Shown here piece after piece: positions 41,399-53,526 of a stretch of 64,000 nt of DNA. The stretch is from Heterotrichella gracilis (taxonomy: Eukaryota; Sar; Xanthophyceae; Tribonematales; Xanthonemataceae). Positions within the stretch are counted from its first letter, which is position 1; the number at the start of each line of letters is the position of its first letter. The notes below the pieces were generated by a model. It was not told where the DNA came from, made no database searches, and saw only the letters and a list, made by a program, of their open reading frames with translations. Both the position numbers and the translations under genes were made by a program. The stretch lies in contig JAULBX010025220.1 in the NCBI GenBank assembly GCA_032358255.1, forward strand, positions 1 through 64,000. The letters run 5' to 3'.

Positions 41399-43703
41399 TC
41401 ATCCCAGCATTTTTGCGCACTTACAGGTGGCAGTGGTGGCGGTGGTGGGTGGCGTCGGTGGGTGGCCCGTGCGGTTGGTTGAGTTTATGAGACCTAGTAG
41501 CACGGAGAACACCAACGCTGCCAGAAAGAGTACTGAGGCCACTCCCAGCGGCAACACCAATATCTTCACGACAGCGGTCCTGGCTAGCGCCTTTGGAGAC
41601 GCAGACAATACGTCCCTCTGCGGTGATTGGAATAACATTGTAAGATTAATGTTGTGGATGGATTGTCGAGGATGGGAAAGAGTGAGACTTGTCTCTGCAG
41701 TAGTGATGTTGTTGGATTTGTGGTCATTTTGATAACATAATACCAAGTGGACATGGCTCCAAGCGATGATCATCCCCAAAGCACAGAACCCTAAGCGTTA
41801 CATCCTACATGCATAGCACGTTTGAATGTGGCACACTTTCATTCACAGAACTGCATGAGCTGGCTTGGACATTCCTTAAATTTTGTACTTGTGATTGTGA
41901 CTGTGACTGTGGCTGTGACTGTTATCATCAGATTGTGATTGTGCACATCATGGTTGTGATTGTGATTATGGTCTAAGTGCAGTGTACAAAACATGCTGCT
42001 CACATGGGTCAACTGCTCCTCCGCCCTAGCAGCTCTGTGATTGGCCGCCTCAAGCTCTTGCCTCAACTCAGCCATAGAGGTAGGTTGCTCAGCCACTGCT
42101 AGCACAGCAAAACAAAGATGAATCGTGAACTATGTAACATAAACACCGCCAGCCTGTCCATCAACAGGGATGCTCCTTATGATATACTTTTAACAACGGG
42201 AAGTGAGCAGAAAGGAGCGCATTCATGCATAAATACGCACCCCAGGCCATTTGAAACTCCACAGGAGGCGCAACCACACTCAACCACAGTTTTAGTGCAT
42301 GCGGCCAAACCAAGACAATACCACTTGCATACCTAATTCCTCAGAAATGAGAAATGCGATGAAAAGCATGCATGCATTCCCTCAAGCCTCTGGTACGCAC
42401 CTGAGCTGCCACCAGGACCGCGGCTTACAGCTGTGGTGGCAGGCATCAGTGGTGCGCCGCCACGGCCTGCCTGCGCTGCGCGACCAGGCCCCACCAGGGC
42501 CCATCCAATGGACAGACACACCAGGCACAGTGCAGTTGCATGGCGTGCTGGCCAGTGCAGCCAGTGCTGGGGGTCAACCTGCATGGCAGGCATGAAGGTT
42601 AGAGATGTAATGCATGTAATACATATGCATATAGCACCACAGGCACAGTGTTATATAAAGACAAAGTCATCCCAATTCCTATAGATGCTAATAGCCGAGG
42701 ATTCACTGTATATGCATATGGTCAGATGTAATCTGATATGGTGCTAGATTCTCCCCCCCTTAACAGTGATACACACATTTGTACTGCGCTGCCTGTCCAC
42801 AATCTACGACGGGGTGATGGGAACTGGCTTTGCACCACACCTACCGAGGGCGTTGCCAAGGCCACCAGCTCGCCCTCCCCTTGCAGCCGGGGCTCAACTA
42901 GGTCAGCTATGTTAGCATAGCAGCAAGAGGCTGCCGCTTCCCCATTGCGCCCTGCTTCTTGGTCCTGCAGGTCTGTCTCCTGGTTGGCAACCGGTGGAGC
43001 AGATTTAAACGCATGCGGGTGAGTAGGGGCTGGCGTGCCTGAAGGGGTGTGACAAGGGAGATACGTCATTCATTAACTGTTTATTACAAACCCCTCAAGA
43101 TGGCGAAAAGACACTAGCGTGCCTGTTGACTGGTACCGCAGCTGAGCACCACCTAGGAAAATGCACAGAGTGGCCACAGTCAACACTTGACGAGGGGTTG
43201 GCAAACAATGTGCGTGCATGCCAGGACATGTGGAGGGTGTCAACCACATGCAGTGCATGTACAACGCTTCAACACACGTATGTCTGTACAGAAAGCTTCA
43301 GCTTCCTTGCGGCAACCAGCGCTGCATGCCAAGCAAGGCATCCAAGGCAGTGCACACCATATGGCACCACATATGTGTGCACGCGAAGTACCAGCCACGT
43401 GTGTGCGTTCACGTAAGTAACAACGTTGGACACCCATGCCTGCGCGTACCAACGGGTTGCAAAGGTGGCAATGGCAACAGGCCCACCAAGATGCATGCAT
43501 GCATATGCCAACTTGTGTGTGTGCCATGCTACTAAATTGCCCAACACGGAGATCAGTCTGCTTGTTAAACAGGATCATATGCACGATATCATGCCCCGTG
43601 GCTGCGTACCTTGACTGGCAGCTCTGCAGGGTGGTGGGTGGCGGTGGGCTTGCATGGCGGCACAGTGCCACGGCGATGGCGCGAAACGGAGAGCAGACTT
43701 CAT
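41399..43703 (-). CDS. Unknown two-TM protein with coiled coil, 5 exons, 259 aa
   Basis: Exons, in phase at every junction: 43703-43610, 43038-42845, 42578-42401, 42098-42004, 41617-41399. No family recognised. The N-terminus (MKSALRFAPSPWHCAAM...) is Arg/Ala/Ser-rich with no acidic residues for its first 30 or so positions, like an organelle targeting peptide. Then come an acidic/Gln-rich stretch, a hydrophobic segment TALCLVCLSIGWALVG (about 111-126), a short coiled coil AELRQELEAANHRAARAEEQ (about 164-185), and a strong TM near the C-terminus (about 206-230, VLPLGVASVLFLAALVFSVL) followed by a Thr/Pro-rich tail. The topology would suit a plastid or mitochondrial membrane protein. Phase consistency over five exons makes a real gene likely; the first exon is the least certain. 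Confidence 0.6.
41880..41960. repeat. GTGATT/GTGACTGT microsatellite
   Basis: Degenerate hexamer repeat (TGTGATTGTGACTGTGACTG and similar) within intron 4 of the two-TM gene. Confidence 0.85.
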
Positions 43704-44767
43704 GCAGCGCGAACACCGGGTACTGTAGTCAACAACTTGTGCCCAAGCGTTGACTGGCTGTCTATAAGTTCTTATAAATCGATATCTTCAGAGCCAGCAA
43801 CAAACGGGGGGGTTTCAGTACATCCTTCAACACAACCCTCTGGCATGCCACGAGATGTGTTCTGGCGTATAGGGGTGCAACGCACGTAGTTGAACTTCTT
43901 TTGCCGTGCTAAAATTTCAACAAGTGATGCACGCCCAAGATGTTACTTGTGTAAACGAGCGCATATACTCGAAAACGTACTTTGTCTGGTGAAGTTGAGA
44001 GGAAGCCACCCATGGCTACGTCTTTCTTGCAGAACTCAAGTCTGATGCTCCACCTCTCCCCAGGTGGGCGATAGGCGAATGTGCACTGATACCAGCAAAA
44101 CACCCCATCAATGAACAGGCGTGTCCATGTACGACGTATACGCGCGACACACCTTGCCCGGATGTATGTATGCGATATGCATGCATATGAACCTGCGGGA
44201 TGCGTGCATGCGGAAGGAAATTTCAGAAAATCGGACGAAATACAACCCGGCAACAACCTTTACCGTCTCGACCTTTTATACACCAGTATACAGGTGATAG
44301 AGTCGCATGAATCTGGCATCAGTTTCCACTAAGCCCGGATTTTGACGTGCCCGTGTTCACACGCCCAAGGCTAGCCAAGCGCTGGACCCACCTTGTACAA
44401 GGGGATGCGTCTCGTGTTCCTTGCACTTTTAAGGCAAACCCACCCAGATGCAGGACCCTGATTAGCTTTTCCCAAGCATCGGCAACTGCATATAAAACTT
44501 GATCACTTGTTTGGCGCCCTTGTCTAGACTCTGCAAGTGGCCGCCCTCACAAGGTGCCACGCCTTCCAGTTGGATCAGTCTTGTAAGCACTAGGAATCTC
44601 CTAGGCTAGCTAAACCTCACAGCGTGTCTCTTTCGATCGCTGTGCTGCCAGCCTGCAGTGCACAAACGCCTGCCATAACCACTGGCCTGAAAGGACTGTT
44701 CATTCTGTGTGGTCAACCTAGGTGTCCCACTGGACAGCATTTGCCTTGAAGGCCTGCAGGAGGAACC
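43704..44767. promoter_or_regulatory. Upstream region between divergent genes
   Basis: Just over 1 kb between the two-TM gene (-) and the basic exon at 44768 (+). No ORF of note. GCATGCATA-type palindromes occur around 44180. Promoters for both directions are expected here; none is identifiable by motif. Confidence 0.4.
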
Positions 44768-44912
44768 ATGGGCAGGCGCAGGCGTGGTGGCAAGAACAAG
44801 AGGCGCCACAAACGCCGGGATATCCAGTGGCAGCACTTGCATGATGCAAGGGAGGGGGCAGTCATCGACATGCAGGAGAGTGAGAGGAGGAAGAAGAAGG
44901 CAAAGGAAAACA
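44768..44912 (+). CDS. Orphan first exon encoding a strongly basic N-terminus
   Basis: ATG GGC AGG CGC AGG... reads MGRRRRGGKNKRRHKRRDIQ and continues to a second basic stretch (ERRKKKAKEN) before a good donor (A|GTACGTATG), ending in phase 1 after 48 codons. The composition suggests a nuclear or nucleolar protein. It could be the first exon of the RDR locus: an AG at 45363-45364 gives the right phase for the RRM exon. Or it may belong to a separate gene whose other exons are gone. I do not recognise the family. Confidence 0.4.
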
Positions 44913-45364
44913 GTACGTATGCATTGTAGCGCTCTTGTATATGCCCTGGATGCAACGAGCAGCTACTTGATGATACGCATACATCTCCATGTACTGCTGC
45001 CAAGACTGATGTGACCAAACATGTATTGTGATTGCTTGAAATGATTGATGAAGCAATACTGCCTGAATGTATTGCTCGAGCTTGATATGTACCAGAGTCG
45101 ATGGTATGGCGTGCTGCATTTACTGTCGCCTAGAATATTGAAAAATGTCCGATTTTAAATTTAAATGTACAATAATTTCAAATTTGTTTTGCTGATTTTT
45201 AAAACACGCATAGCATGATAATACGCACGCATGGGTTGCATACCTCAGCGCGTGCTGTCTAGAGTAGTTGCCTTTGCCTAGATACCCCTTAGCTACTACC
45301 CTAACCTGCCCAGAGCGCAGCATTTACAGTCACAACGCATCATATGACACTCAGATTAGCTGAG

Positions 45365-47906
45365 CAATGTCTGCTCTGTCCTCCCTGGCCACAGTTGTGG
45401 AGCTGCTGAAGCAAGAAGCCACCAACCCAACCGAGGTCAAGTTGCAAGGGCTCAACTACCAAGCAAGCGCAAAGCAGGTTGCTCAGTTTTTTGGTCCTGC
45501 ATATGGACCAGTCCAGAGCTGCAGGATTGCAACCAAAGCCAACGGAGGGGGCAAAATCAGCAGTGGCAGGGCATTTGTGAAGTTCCAGTCCAGCGAACAC
45601 TGCCAGAGGCTTCTGCAAGACACTGAGCGGTTTCCTGTGAATGAGAGGAGGGGTCCAAATGCGATCACATATCCCGGGCTGCACTTGAGCAATGTGCGCC
45701 CAGAGTTCCATCCCGTCTTCTGCCCAATTGCGCACAGAAACACTTAAGGTGATCAGCACAAGCGCATACAACGCAGTGCGTGACCAATGCTGCTGGTGCA
45801 CCCACTACATGCCAAGGTCACGATCCAAAACTGCAGATGCACTTTGCTTGTGTATAATCTGTATGGTGCTGGAACTGGGCCTGTTGTGCACTGCAACAGT
45901 TACTATGATATAACAAAGTACTAGTAGCTTTTGCAAAGCCTTTAAACGATTTAGCATACATGTCACAAGGCATATCATTACTTTTTTAATGAAGCTAATT
46001 CTGTGCAGGGTGTCCCGCAACCCTCCAGAAACAACAGAGTTCCATCCCGAGAAGGCCAATCACCCCGCCTTTGCTGCCACTCGCCTCCAGCTGGGAAACT
46101 TGGTTGGCAATGACCCAGTGGAATTTAGTGTACTGGCTGAGCTGGAGTGCAATGTCAGGGTCGATATCAAGGGGAGGAGTCTGTGCTGCTATTTCACCAT
46201 CAGCGACGACACACTGCCCAACAGGGATGTTTCTGTGCATGATGACTCATTGGGCCTTCACCAGCTGCTTTCAGACCTCCAGGAGGCCAGCAAGGGTTTC
46301 CAAATGCAGGTGACCAACAGTAACACTCCTTTGCTCCTGCCCAAACTTTGCAGGCGATTGGCAGTAATTGAATCGGAAACAAGAACAACATTGCTGGTGA
46401 ATTTCACCTCTATTATATTGCCAGCTCATGATTGCGTGATAAAGTGCACCTGATGCCTGCTGTATAGTACTACTGTACAGGCTACGCAAGAGCATCATGT
46501 AATACACCAAGCGGTTGTAGCCCAGACCAATGCCAGTACACGTGGTGTATTTTGTGATACTGACAGGAAGTTGCATATGATGGTCAGATGCGGTTCAAAG
46601 ACATCTCCAGCCACATTATCCTTCAGGCACAAGCCAACATCGATGATCAAGCTGAAAACAGTGCAACTGCCTGCATAATTGTGCCCATGCGCATCCCACC
46701 ACAATTCTTCAAAATGGCTACTGTGGGATTGTTTGCTGCTTTTCATGAAGTGGACCGTTTCAACTATGGCTGCGACGCGGAGCCTGTGTGGATCAGGACT
46801 TGTGGAATTCCTGACACTGGCGAAGCTGCTGGATACAGCTTTGCCTACAGGTAAGGGTGCATTTGTTATCTATGTTTTCATAGCACAGCTTTGCATTGAC
46901 TTGCTTGTAACTGCCCACTTGGCGCTGCCAACTTAGCACTGCCAGCTTGGCATGGCTCATTTTCAGTGAATCCCCGTGAACTGAAAATGAGGTTATCCGG
47001 GGGTGTACGCTTTCTGTATTATATCTCCTTGCTGGAGATCTCTCCAGCTCTTTTATTCTGTGGATACTTGTTTGGGCTTCTCGCCTATACGTCAGGCTTT
47101 TTGTTTCACAGCTCCTGGTATCGTTTAGCACGGTATCAGCTAGTTAACATCTGCTGCCCACTTGTATTCGTATGCTTACTCGCTCTTCTAGGGGGCGTGC
47201 CCTTCCCTCCAGTCCCACCCGGGCATCGCCTCTCTTATCTTTTGTGTTCTATCGCTTCCTTTCCCTCATCGCCGCGGTGTGTGCTTGGTTGTTTGGGGAC
47301 AGGGTGTTGGCGGCGATAAGTGTTTCATACTGTAATAAACAATTACCAAAATGGTGCAACGATAAGAGGATGGGAGTTGACAGTGGACTTCTAATATATA
47401 TGGCAGGACTAATATACACGGGCGAACATAACAAACATTGATAAGACATTTGTCGCTGGTGGGTGCAAATGACTAAATTGGACTATATGTGACTGATTAA
47501 TTTATCAACCTGGCAGGTCGATCATCAATGATTTATTAGTAAGGATGAAAATGTTAATAATATCGCATTAGGGGCCCTGCTTGGGAGTGACCTGACGTAC
47601 GTACCTTTGCAGGACTTCCACCAGCAGTTGCGCGAAGACCTGGTAGACCCTTCAAATCCCGCCGGGGAAATTCCAGACTCTGAGTTTCTCCAAGAGGCTC
47701 GCAAAAAGGCTGCCGCCTGGTACTACGTCACCTACGACTCTGAATGGCAGCACTTGGGTGGTGCAGCAAGCAATGGGAGGCAAGGCAGGCGCAACCAGCG
47801 CCCACTGTGTAGCTTCCCGTGGATTGTCGCAGAGCATCTGTCAGAGATCAAGCACATGTGGGCCAGCCCAGCACCCGGCCCTGTAGCCAATGTCAGTGCA
47901 GGCTGA
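45365..47906 (+). pseudogene. Plant-type RNA-dependent RNA polymerase (RDR) locus lacking its catalytic core
   Basis: RDRs make dsRNA for siRNA pathways. The N-terminal part is present: an RRM-like exon (from 45367; VKLQGLNYQASAKQVAQFFG, SSGRAFVKFQSSEHCQ), an exon ending at 46309 (FHPEKANHPAFAATRLQLG, DIKGRSLCCYFTISDD) and 46567-46850 (YDGQMRFKDISSHIILQAQ, VWIRTCGIPDTGEAAGYSF), which align in order with RDR1-type N-termini. The last exon (47613-47906) has EARKKAAAWYYVTYDSEW and LCSFPWIVAEHLSEIK, the RDR C-terminus. Between them only about 760 bp remain, with no DxDGD motif and no RdRP exon, where about 2 kb of coding sequence is expected. The exon ending at 46850 is phase 2 and the last exon starts in phase 0, so joining them shifts the frame. 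I infer an internal deletion, unless the assembly is wrong. Confidence 0.75.
46957..46990. other. Perfect 11-bp inverted repeat
   Basis: TCATTTTCAGT and ACTGAAAATGA separated by 12 nt, at the left edge of the segment that replaces the RDR core. It is followed by a pyrimidine-rich stretch unlike the neighbouring introns (46990-47340), ending in CTGTAATAAACAATTACC. It could mark an insertion or the deletion junction. Confidence 0.6.
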
Positions 47907-48737
47907 ACCTACTAGGTGTGGCTAACTTAGCCTTGAAGTACTCCTGTGCAGTTCTGGGAAGCAGTGGGCAATGTCAGGGCACAGCACGCAGGATGATTGG
48001 CAGTTGCCAGGGGTCAGCTTGTGGGGGAGCACCTCAATGATTGACAAGGCTGGTGTAACTCTGGGCTCTTGGTGCACATTTGAGCACCAGATACACATCA
48101 AATGTATCTGCAGGTGCAAGGGGGTTGCATGCGCATTGCCACCAGGCTGGCCACAGGGAATGAAGGTGGCCGGCTGGGCTTTCAAAGCTGAGTACTAGAT
48201 TTTGGCTTCCTGAAGGCCAAGCCCTTCAGGCTGGCAGGCCGCTGCTGACATGGCACGCAGCAGGATTTGACGAGTCTTTTGGTGGCAATGGTTAGATAGT
48301 GACAGAGAGCCTTGCGGCTGTCCGGACTGCTGCAGATTCTGGCAGGTGGTTTGCCTGTGGGTGCACATTGCCATTGCATCCATATGGCGGTGCGGCCAGC
48401 ACCTTTGGCAGTGGCCTAGTAGGAAGTGCGGGGTCACATGGTACTGGTACTGTTTGATGATGGCAGTTGGGCCTTGCGGTTGGGCCTTGCAGTTGGGCTT
48501 TTATGATACCAGTTGGTATCTTGAAATTTGCTGCCACCCACATCAAGGAGATGGTATTGGCAAGCAGCGCGCTTGGTACTGTGTTTCTCAACAGAGTTCT
48601 AATACACTGTGTTATGGTTGGAGTTTTGTTCATTCTAATGCAGGCTGGCTTAGCACGCAGCAGTCTGAAATGTTTTATCCCCCCCCCGGCCCCTGCAGCT
48701 TTTCTGGCACCAGTTGACACCACCATTTCCCCATATT
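47907..48737. other. Intergenic between convergent RDR and METTL4
   Basis: No recognised gene. Short direct repeats of TTGCGGTTGGGCCTTGCAGTTGGGC type occur near 48473-48495. Confidence 0.55.
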
Positions 48738-51700
48738 TCAAGTCCTATTCCCCGGGATGCAGATTGGCTCCAGGTGCTCCCTGCTCTGGAAGCGTAGCAC
48801 CTCGTTGCCCCAGCTGTCCCACCCCGCTGTGAGCTGGCGGGCAAACAGCTGCGGGGACACACAATGGGAGAGTATGTTAGGGGAGACACACAAATGAGGA
48901 TGGTTGTGGATTGAGAATAACAGTGTGCAAATGCATTATAATGCACAGTTGGTCTAAACTTCCTATTCCCCTGTGATTAAGTGGCCTATGAGTTGGTTAA
49001 CTGCTGGAACCGAGGTTGCAATACCACATACTGCCAGCATGCTTGCCACCAATCACAGGCTTCCAGACAAGTGCCCATCCAGGGACATGAGGCCAATGCA
49101 CAGCATGCCTAGAACATGTACAGATTACCATCGAGCAGCGCAAATAAACCCCGAACCCTACACTTTCAGCTCACCTCCAGGCAGTGCCATTAATAATAAA
49201 CCCTAAACCTATAGACCCTAAACCCACCTCCAGGCAGCGCGGCTGGTGCACGTGCGCCAGGTGGCGGGCCAGCAGGCGCTGGAGAGGGGGCTTGCGGGAG
49301 TGCTGCCCGGGGACGGCGACAACCACCAGGTGCCGCGGAATTGGGACTGGCGCAGGCCCCAGCAATTGCTGCTGCAGCTCTGGTTGCATCCCTGGTTGGT
49401 GCTCTGGTTGCAGCTCTGGTTGCACTTCTGCATGAGGCTGACACTGTGCCTGCTGCAACTGCGCCTCTGGCTGTTTCTGGCGCTGTGGCACAGGCACCTG
49501 TCCAGGTGTGGCGTTCACTGTTGCCGCTGCTAGCATGGACCCGGGACGCGCAGCAATAAGGATGAGCTCGTAGGGCCTGTGGTGGGTGCCATCCTGTACC
49601 ATTGACGAAGGGTGTAGGGTTTACAATTATAGGGAGGTGTTGCAATGAGGATGAGCTCGTAGGGCCTGTGGTGGGTACCATCCTGCGCCACATGACAAAA
49701 CAACATACAAGTGAGTAGTCACGTGGACGAATTAAACATACACTGTGAGGCCCCTCTGTGCCATCATGATTGCCTTGTGAAAAGCATTGTATATTCCAAT
49801 TCCCCTAGCAAGGGTCCAACCACGCACTAGTAGGCATAGGCATATGGCTGCCACTCTTTAGGGTTTAGGAATCAAGCCACGCACCAGTGGGCAGATGGGT
49901 GTGCCTGTCCCTGTCACCTTGAGCCACTGCCAGTTGGCAATCACCTGCAGGTTCCAGGCTGGCAACAGCTGCTCCTCAACAAAGTGCCACATGCGCTCAC
50001 GATTGGTCATCCACAGGACCACCAAACCCTCCTGTGACAGGGGGCCAACCCATTGGTTAGTTGATTGTTAATGATGTGCGTTCCAAGCGGCACATGCCCC
50101 CAACTTGATGCAGCATCGAGGTTACGTACAGGGTCAGGAGAATGCAAGTGCATTTTGACTACAGTCTCGGTAACGGAGGCAACTATGCACCACATGATAT
50201 CCTCATGGCCTGTTGCCACAGCCCACCTTGTGCAGCAATGAGGGTATGGGCATACTGAGCAGCTTGTAGGAGGGCAGGGTAGGGTAGTGCCCCCCCCGTT
50301 TCACGCTCCTGTTCTCCCAGGGGGGGTCCATCACGATGCAGTGGTAGCAGGGGGAGGCAATGCCTGGGATACACAGCTGTTACTTGGGAGGTTGCAAGAG
50401 GCCCATCATGTGAACAACATCATCATGCAACCATGATCATGATCACCATACATGATCAGCATGCCACAAGCCCCATATGCAGGCCACGTGAGTCCTATAT
50501 GCACATGGCCCCATGTGACACCCATGCATCATTCTATAGCCAGGGATGGCATCGCAGGCATGATAAATCACAGCCACCCCCAGACCCCATGCAGGATCGA
50601 CAACAGCGCCTCACCAGGGGGGATGATGCGGGTTAGTGAGGGGAGGTCACCCATCACCCAGGCAGATCCCTGCGGCAGCACCACCGCTGTGCCGGCAGCA
50701 TCCGCCACCACCTCACATGGGCTGGTGTTGGCAACGCGGGTGTCAAAGAGGTTCCAGTGCCGCTGCTGCTGCTGGTGGTGAGTGGTGTTGCCTGAGGGGA
50801 AGGCACAAATGGGTTGTGATGGAATGTATGATGCTGGCTGTAGCCTGACTCCTGCATTGCCCTGGTGCCGGCAATGTCATGCAGTGGGTTATTAGAATAC
50901 CGCATGTGGATCATCCTTCCATAAACCTGGTGCAAGTGAACATGAGCACCAACAACGGCAGGCAAACACCCACCTGCATGTTCAATGGCGCCCCCGTTGC
51001 ACACGTCACACCCGTCACTGCCCTCTCCCCGGCACCAGCACCCAGGTCCCATCACCCAAAGCTTGGGTCTGACGACATGCTTGACAGAGGCCAGAGAGAT
51101 ATATTCAACGGAAGCACAGGGGAGGTCTCCAGAGGGGGACACTCCTCCTTCATGCACGTTTGTGCATGGCGCAAAGTCATCCTGGGCTGTGGTAGCTGCC
51201 TCATCCTGCGCCCCACCCTCAGCCAGGCGATCAAACACCCCTGGGACCTGTTTCCCCCCTTCCAGGCTGTCATCATCCCCTTCCCCTGGACAAGCACTGC
51301 TGACAGCACCTCGATCCTCCCCTTCGCCTGACGGAGGATTCTCCCTTGGGTGTGATGAAAGGGCAGGCTTACCCAGGAGCCAACCAGGTTCACCACCACT
51401 GCCACCGCTGCCACGCTGTGCACGCTGCGCCAGGCACTCCATGGTAGGCTGCGGCACAGCGGCGAGCCATCCCTGCAACCGCTCATGCGCCAGGCATGCC
51501 AGCTGCACCCAGGGAGCGTGTCGTGCCTGCGCTGCAGCGGCTGATGCTTCGAGCTTGGGGTCGACTGCAGCTGCGCGTTTCTTGCGCTTGCGCTTACCCT
51601 GAGCAGGGTTTTGTTCATGGGTGGAGGTCCCGGTTGCAGGCTGTGCCTGGCTGTCAGTCTCATGGCTAGGTTGCCCTGCACCGCCTGTTGTGCCATTTGC

Positions 51701-52021
51701 TGTGCAGTCTAGTGTCTGATGCTCTGTTACTCCCTGCGCTGTGGGGTACTCTGCTGCCTGATGTGCCGGCTCGCTGGTGGTTGTCCTGCCCTGTGGGGGT
51801 GGCTCGTTTGGAGAAGCCGCTGGTGGGGAATACAGGTGGGTGGTGGTGGGGTAAGGGTGGGCTGTGGCTATGTTTATGGGTGGATGGGGGGTGCTGGTGG
51901 CTGTGTGGGGGGACGGGCGGGTGAATTGGCCGGAAACTGGCCGCCAGCACTGGTATGAAGCAGCGACCTCCCCCGCCATGTCCAGTACCACAAGTGGGAA
52001 TTCAGGGCTGATCAACTCCAT
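48738..52021 (-). CDS. METTL4-type N6-adenine methyltransferase (MT-A70 family), 6 exons, 661 aa
   Basis: Family members methylate U2 snRNA (m6Am) or DNA (6mA). Exons, all in phase: 52021-50974, 50791-50615, 50363-50227, 50031-49885, 49593-49228, 48848-48738. The first exon gives a long Pro/Thr/Gln-rich, poorly conserved N-terminus (1-349) with a KRKRKKR nuclear-signal-like cluster. Then NLFDTRVAN, SAWVMGDLPSLTRIIP, catalytic DPPW (421-424) in VMDPPWENRSVKRGGHYP, VVLWMTNRERMWHFVEEQLL, WQWLKVTGTG, HRPYELILIAARPG, VVVAVPGQHSRKPPLQRLL and the end LFARQLTAGWDSWGNEVLRF align co-linearly with human METTL4. Exon 5 carries a Gln/Pro/Glu-rich insert (about 530-575) between the PYE-like and HSRKPP motifs. 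Echoes of exon 5 lie at 49643-49690 and 49170-49195. Confidence 0.95.
49643..49690 (-). repeat. Near-identical intronic echo of METTL4 exon 5 acceptor
   Basis: GATGAGCTCGTAGGGCCTGTGGTGGGTACCATCCTG copies 49561-49596 with one mismatch, acceptor included. The two acceptors are 89 nt apart (exon starts 49682 and 49593), so use of the upstream one would shift the frame. One of the youngest echoes in the window. Confidence 0.93.
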
Positions 52022-53526
52022 ATGCAGTCAAGCTGCTGCGCAGTGTGGAGGTGAGGTGGGATGCGGAGGTGGCCAACCGTGTCCTAGGCGAGGGGAGGGG
52101 GGGGGCGGAAGGGGTGCACTTACGGAGCAGTAGCTGTGTGAGAAGTTTCCCCGCAGTGTTCAGCTGGGAACAAAAGGGCAGGGCAGGGCATTCTGGTGGT
52201 GTTGCAGCATGTGCAGGAGGGGCATGTCTGCATGTGTACTGCACTGGGGTCCATATGCATTCCATGTGCATTCCGCACCTGCGAGACTGGGACGAGACTG
52301 CAACCAGCTAACTTCCTTGGTTTGCCCCGCTGTATGTGCGGTAACCTGGTCACCGCTAGTGTGTGGTTTGGTGTGCATGCGTCAATTTGAAGCACTGTAC
52401 AGTGAAGTTCACAAGCTCACAGCATCCAGCGACAATATGAGGAAACACAGCGCGTTGACACACTACCGATGGTACCTTCTGACCTTTGGGTTTGTGTCTC
52501 CTTTCATTTCTTAAAAAAGGACTACCCGGTAGTTATTAACTAAGTTAACTCAGTGTCTACCCCCTAAGTTAACTGGTCTTGTCGAGTTTCAATGCCACGT
52601 GTGTGCCACAGGGTTGCCAGTTGGCCTAACCCACAACTTTGCAGACCTTCCTCACCCCAAGAACGCCTCAGAACGTTGTAAGCTGACGAGGTACTCTCAA
52701 CTTGCCAGAAGCTTGCACAAACTAACTATTTCTGTACTAGAGCTGTTGCAGCCAGGGGAAAGGTCAGCGACCTATTGTAGACATCACACTTGTCGACCCC
52801 ACGTACGATTAATCCCAAAAGGCCAGTTCCTTCAACAGTTCAAACACACTTTGAACAGCTGCGTTTATCAGCAGACTGTATTCTTTTCGAACCATAAGAA
52901 CGCATAGCTGTTTGCAACCCCACTTTTGATAAGACTCCCCTATCTATAAGACCCAGCAGCTACCCTAACAGCAAGAGAGGTTCACCCCATTCGAGGAACA
53001 ACCCAAACTACTGATAAAGGTCCGAGCTTTGTACTTGTGCTCTGTTCTCCAGTGTTGTTGCAACACTTGGGTTCACCAAGCGTGTCAGCACCAGTGCACT
53101 GACGTCATGCCCACGCCCATTGACAAGGTGGCTGCTCACCAGCATGCTTATTACATACACAGGCGCTTATAGACAAAGCTAGTCCCGTACAGTAGCTTCA
53201 TTTCATTTCCACTTAGTGCCTGTACTGCAGTGTTTGGTTCTTGTTGGCTATTGGGCAGGTGGGACCAGTGCACATGGCGCAAGCCTGGTAGAATGCAAGG
53301 GTGACATGTCATGACAGATCTTCGCTCTTACAGGACAACAAAGAATGCCAAGATGCTACTGAACGAAGCCAGCACATTCAGCAGGCAATCTGCTGACCAC
53401 AGGTGGTTCTAACAGGGAGCAGAGACAGGAATCACTGCTTTCAATCAAGTAAAGTTGGGGCAGTTGTGGCAAGGTAATGCGAACGCAACGAAGTGAGGTG
53501 GAGGAGCATAATGTCAGAAAATCTTG
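52022..53526. promoter_or_regulatory. Upstream region between divergent METTL4 and the kinase-globin gene
   Basis: 1.5 kb, AT-richer, with only short ORFs. A TTAACTAAGTTAACT repeat-like motif occurs near 52538-52575. It should hold both promoters; no motif can be assigned. Confidence 0.45.

Noticed and set aside
45694-45747. RDR first exon ending in its own stop as a small RRM protein
   Set aside because: It would give about 126 aa ending PIAHRNT, but the following exons match RDR domains in order and this tail contains a short echo of the next exon (CAGAGTTCCATCCCG). The true donor remains uncertain.
46990-47340. Pyrimidine-rich segment in the RDR gap as a specific transposon family
   Set aside because: No terminal repeats, target-site duplication or coding homology could be confirmed by eye, so no family is assigned.
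49184-49559. Plus-strand Trp/Leu/Cys-rich ORFs over METTL4 exon 5
   Set aside because: Antisense shadows of the CAG/CTG-rich Gln/Pro insertion.
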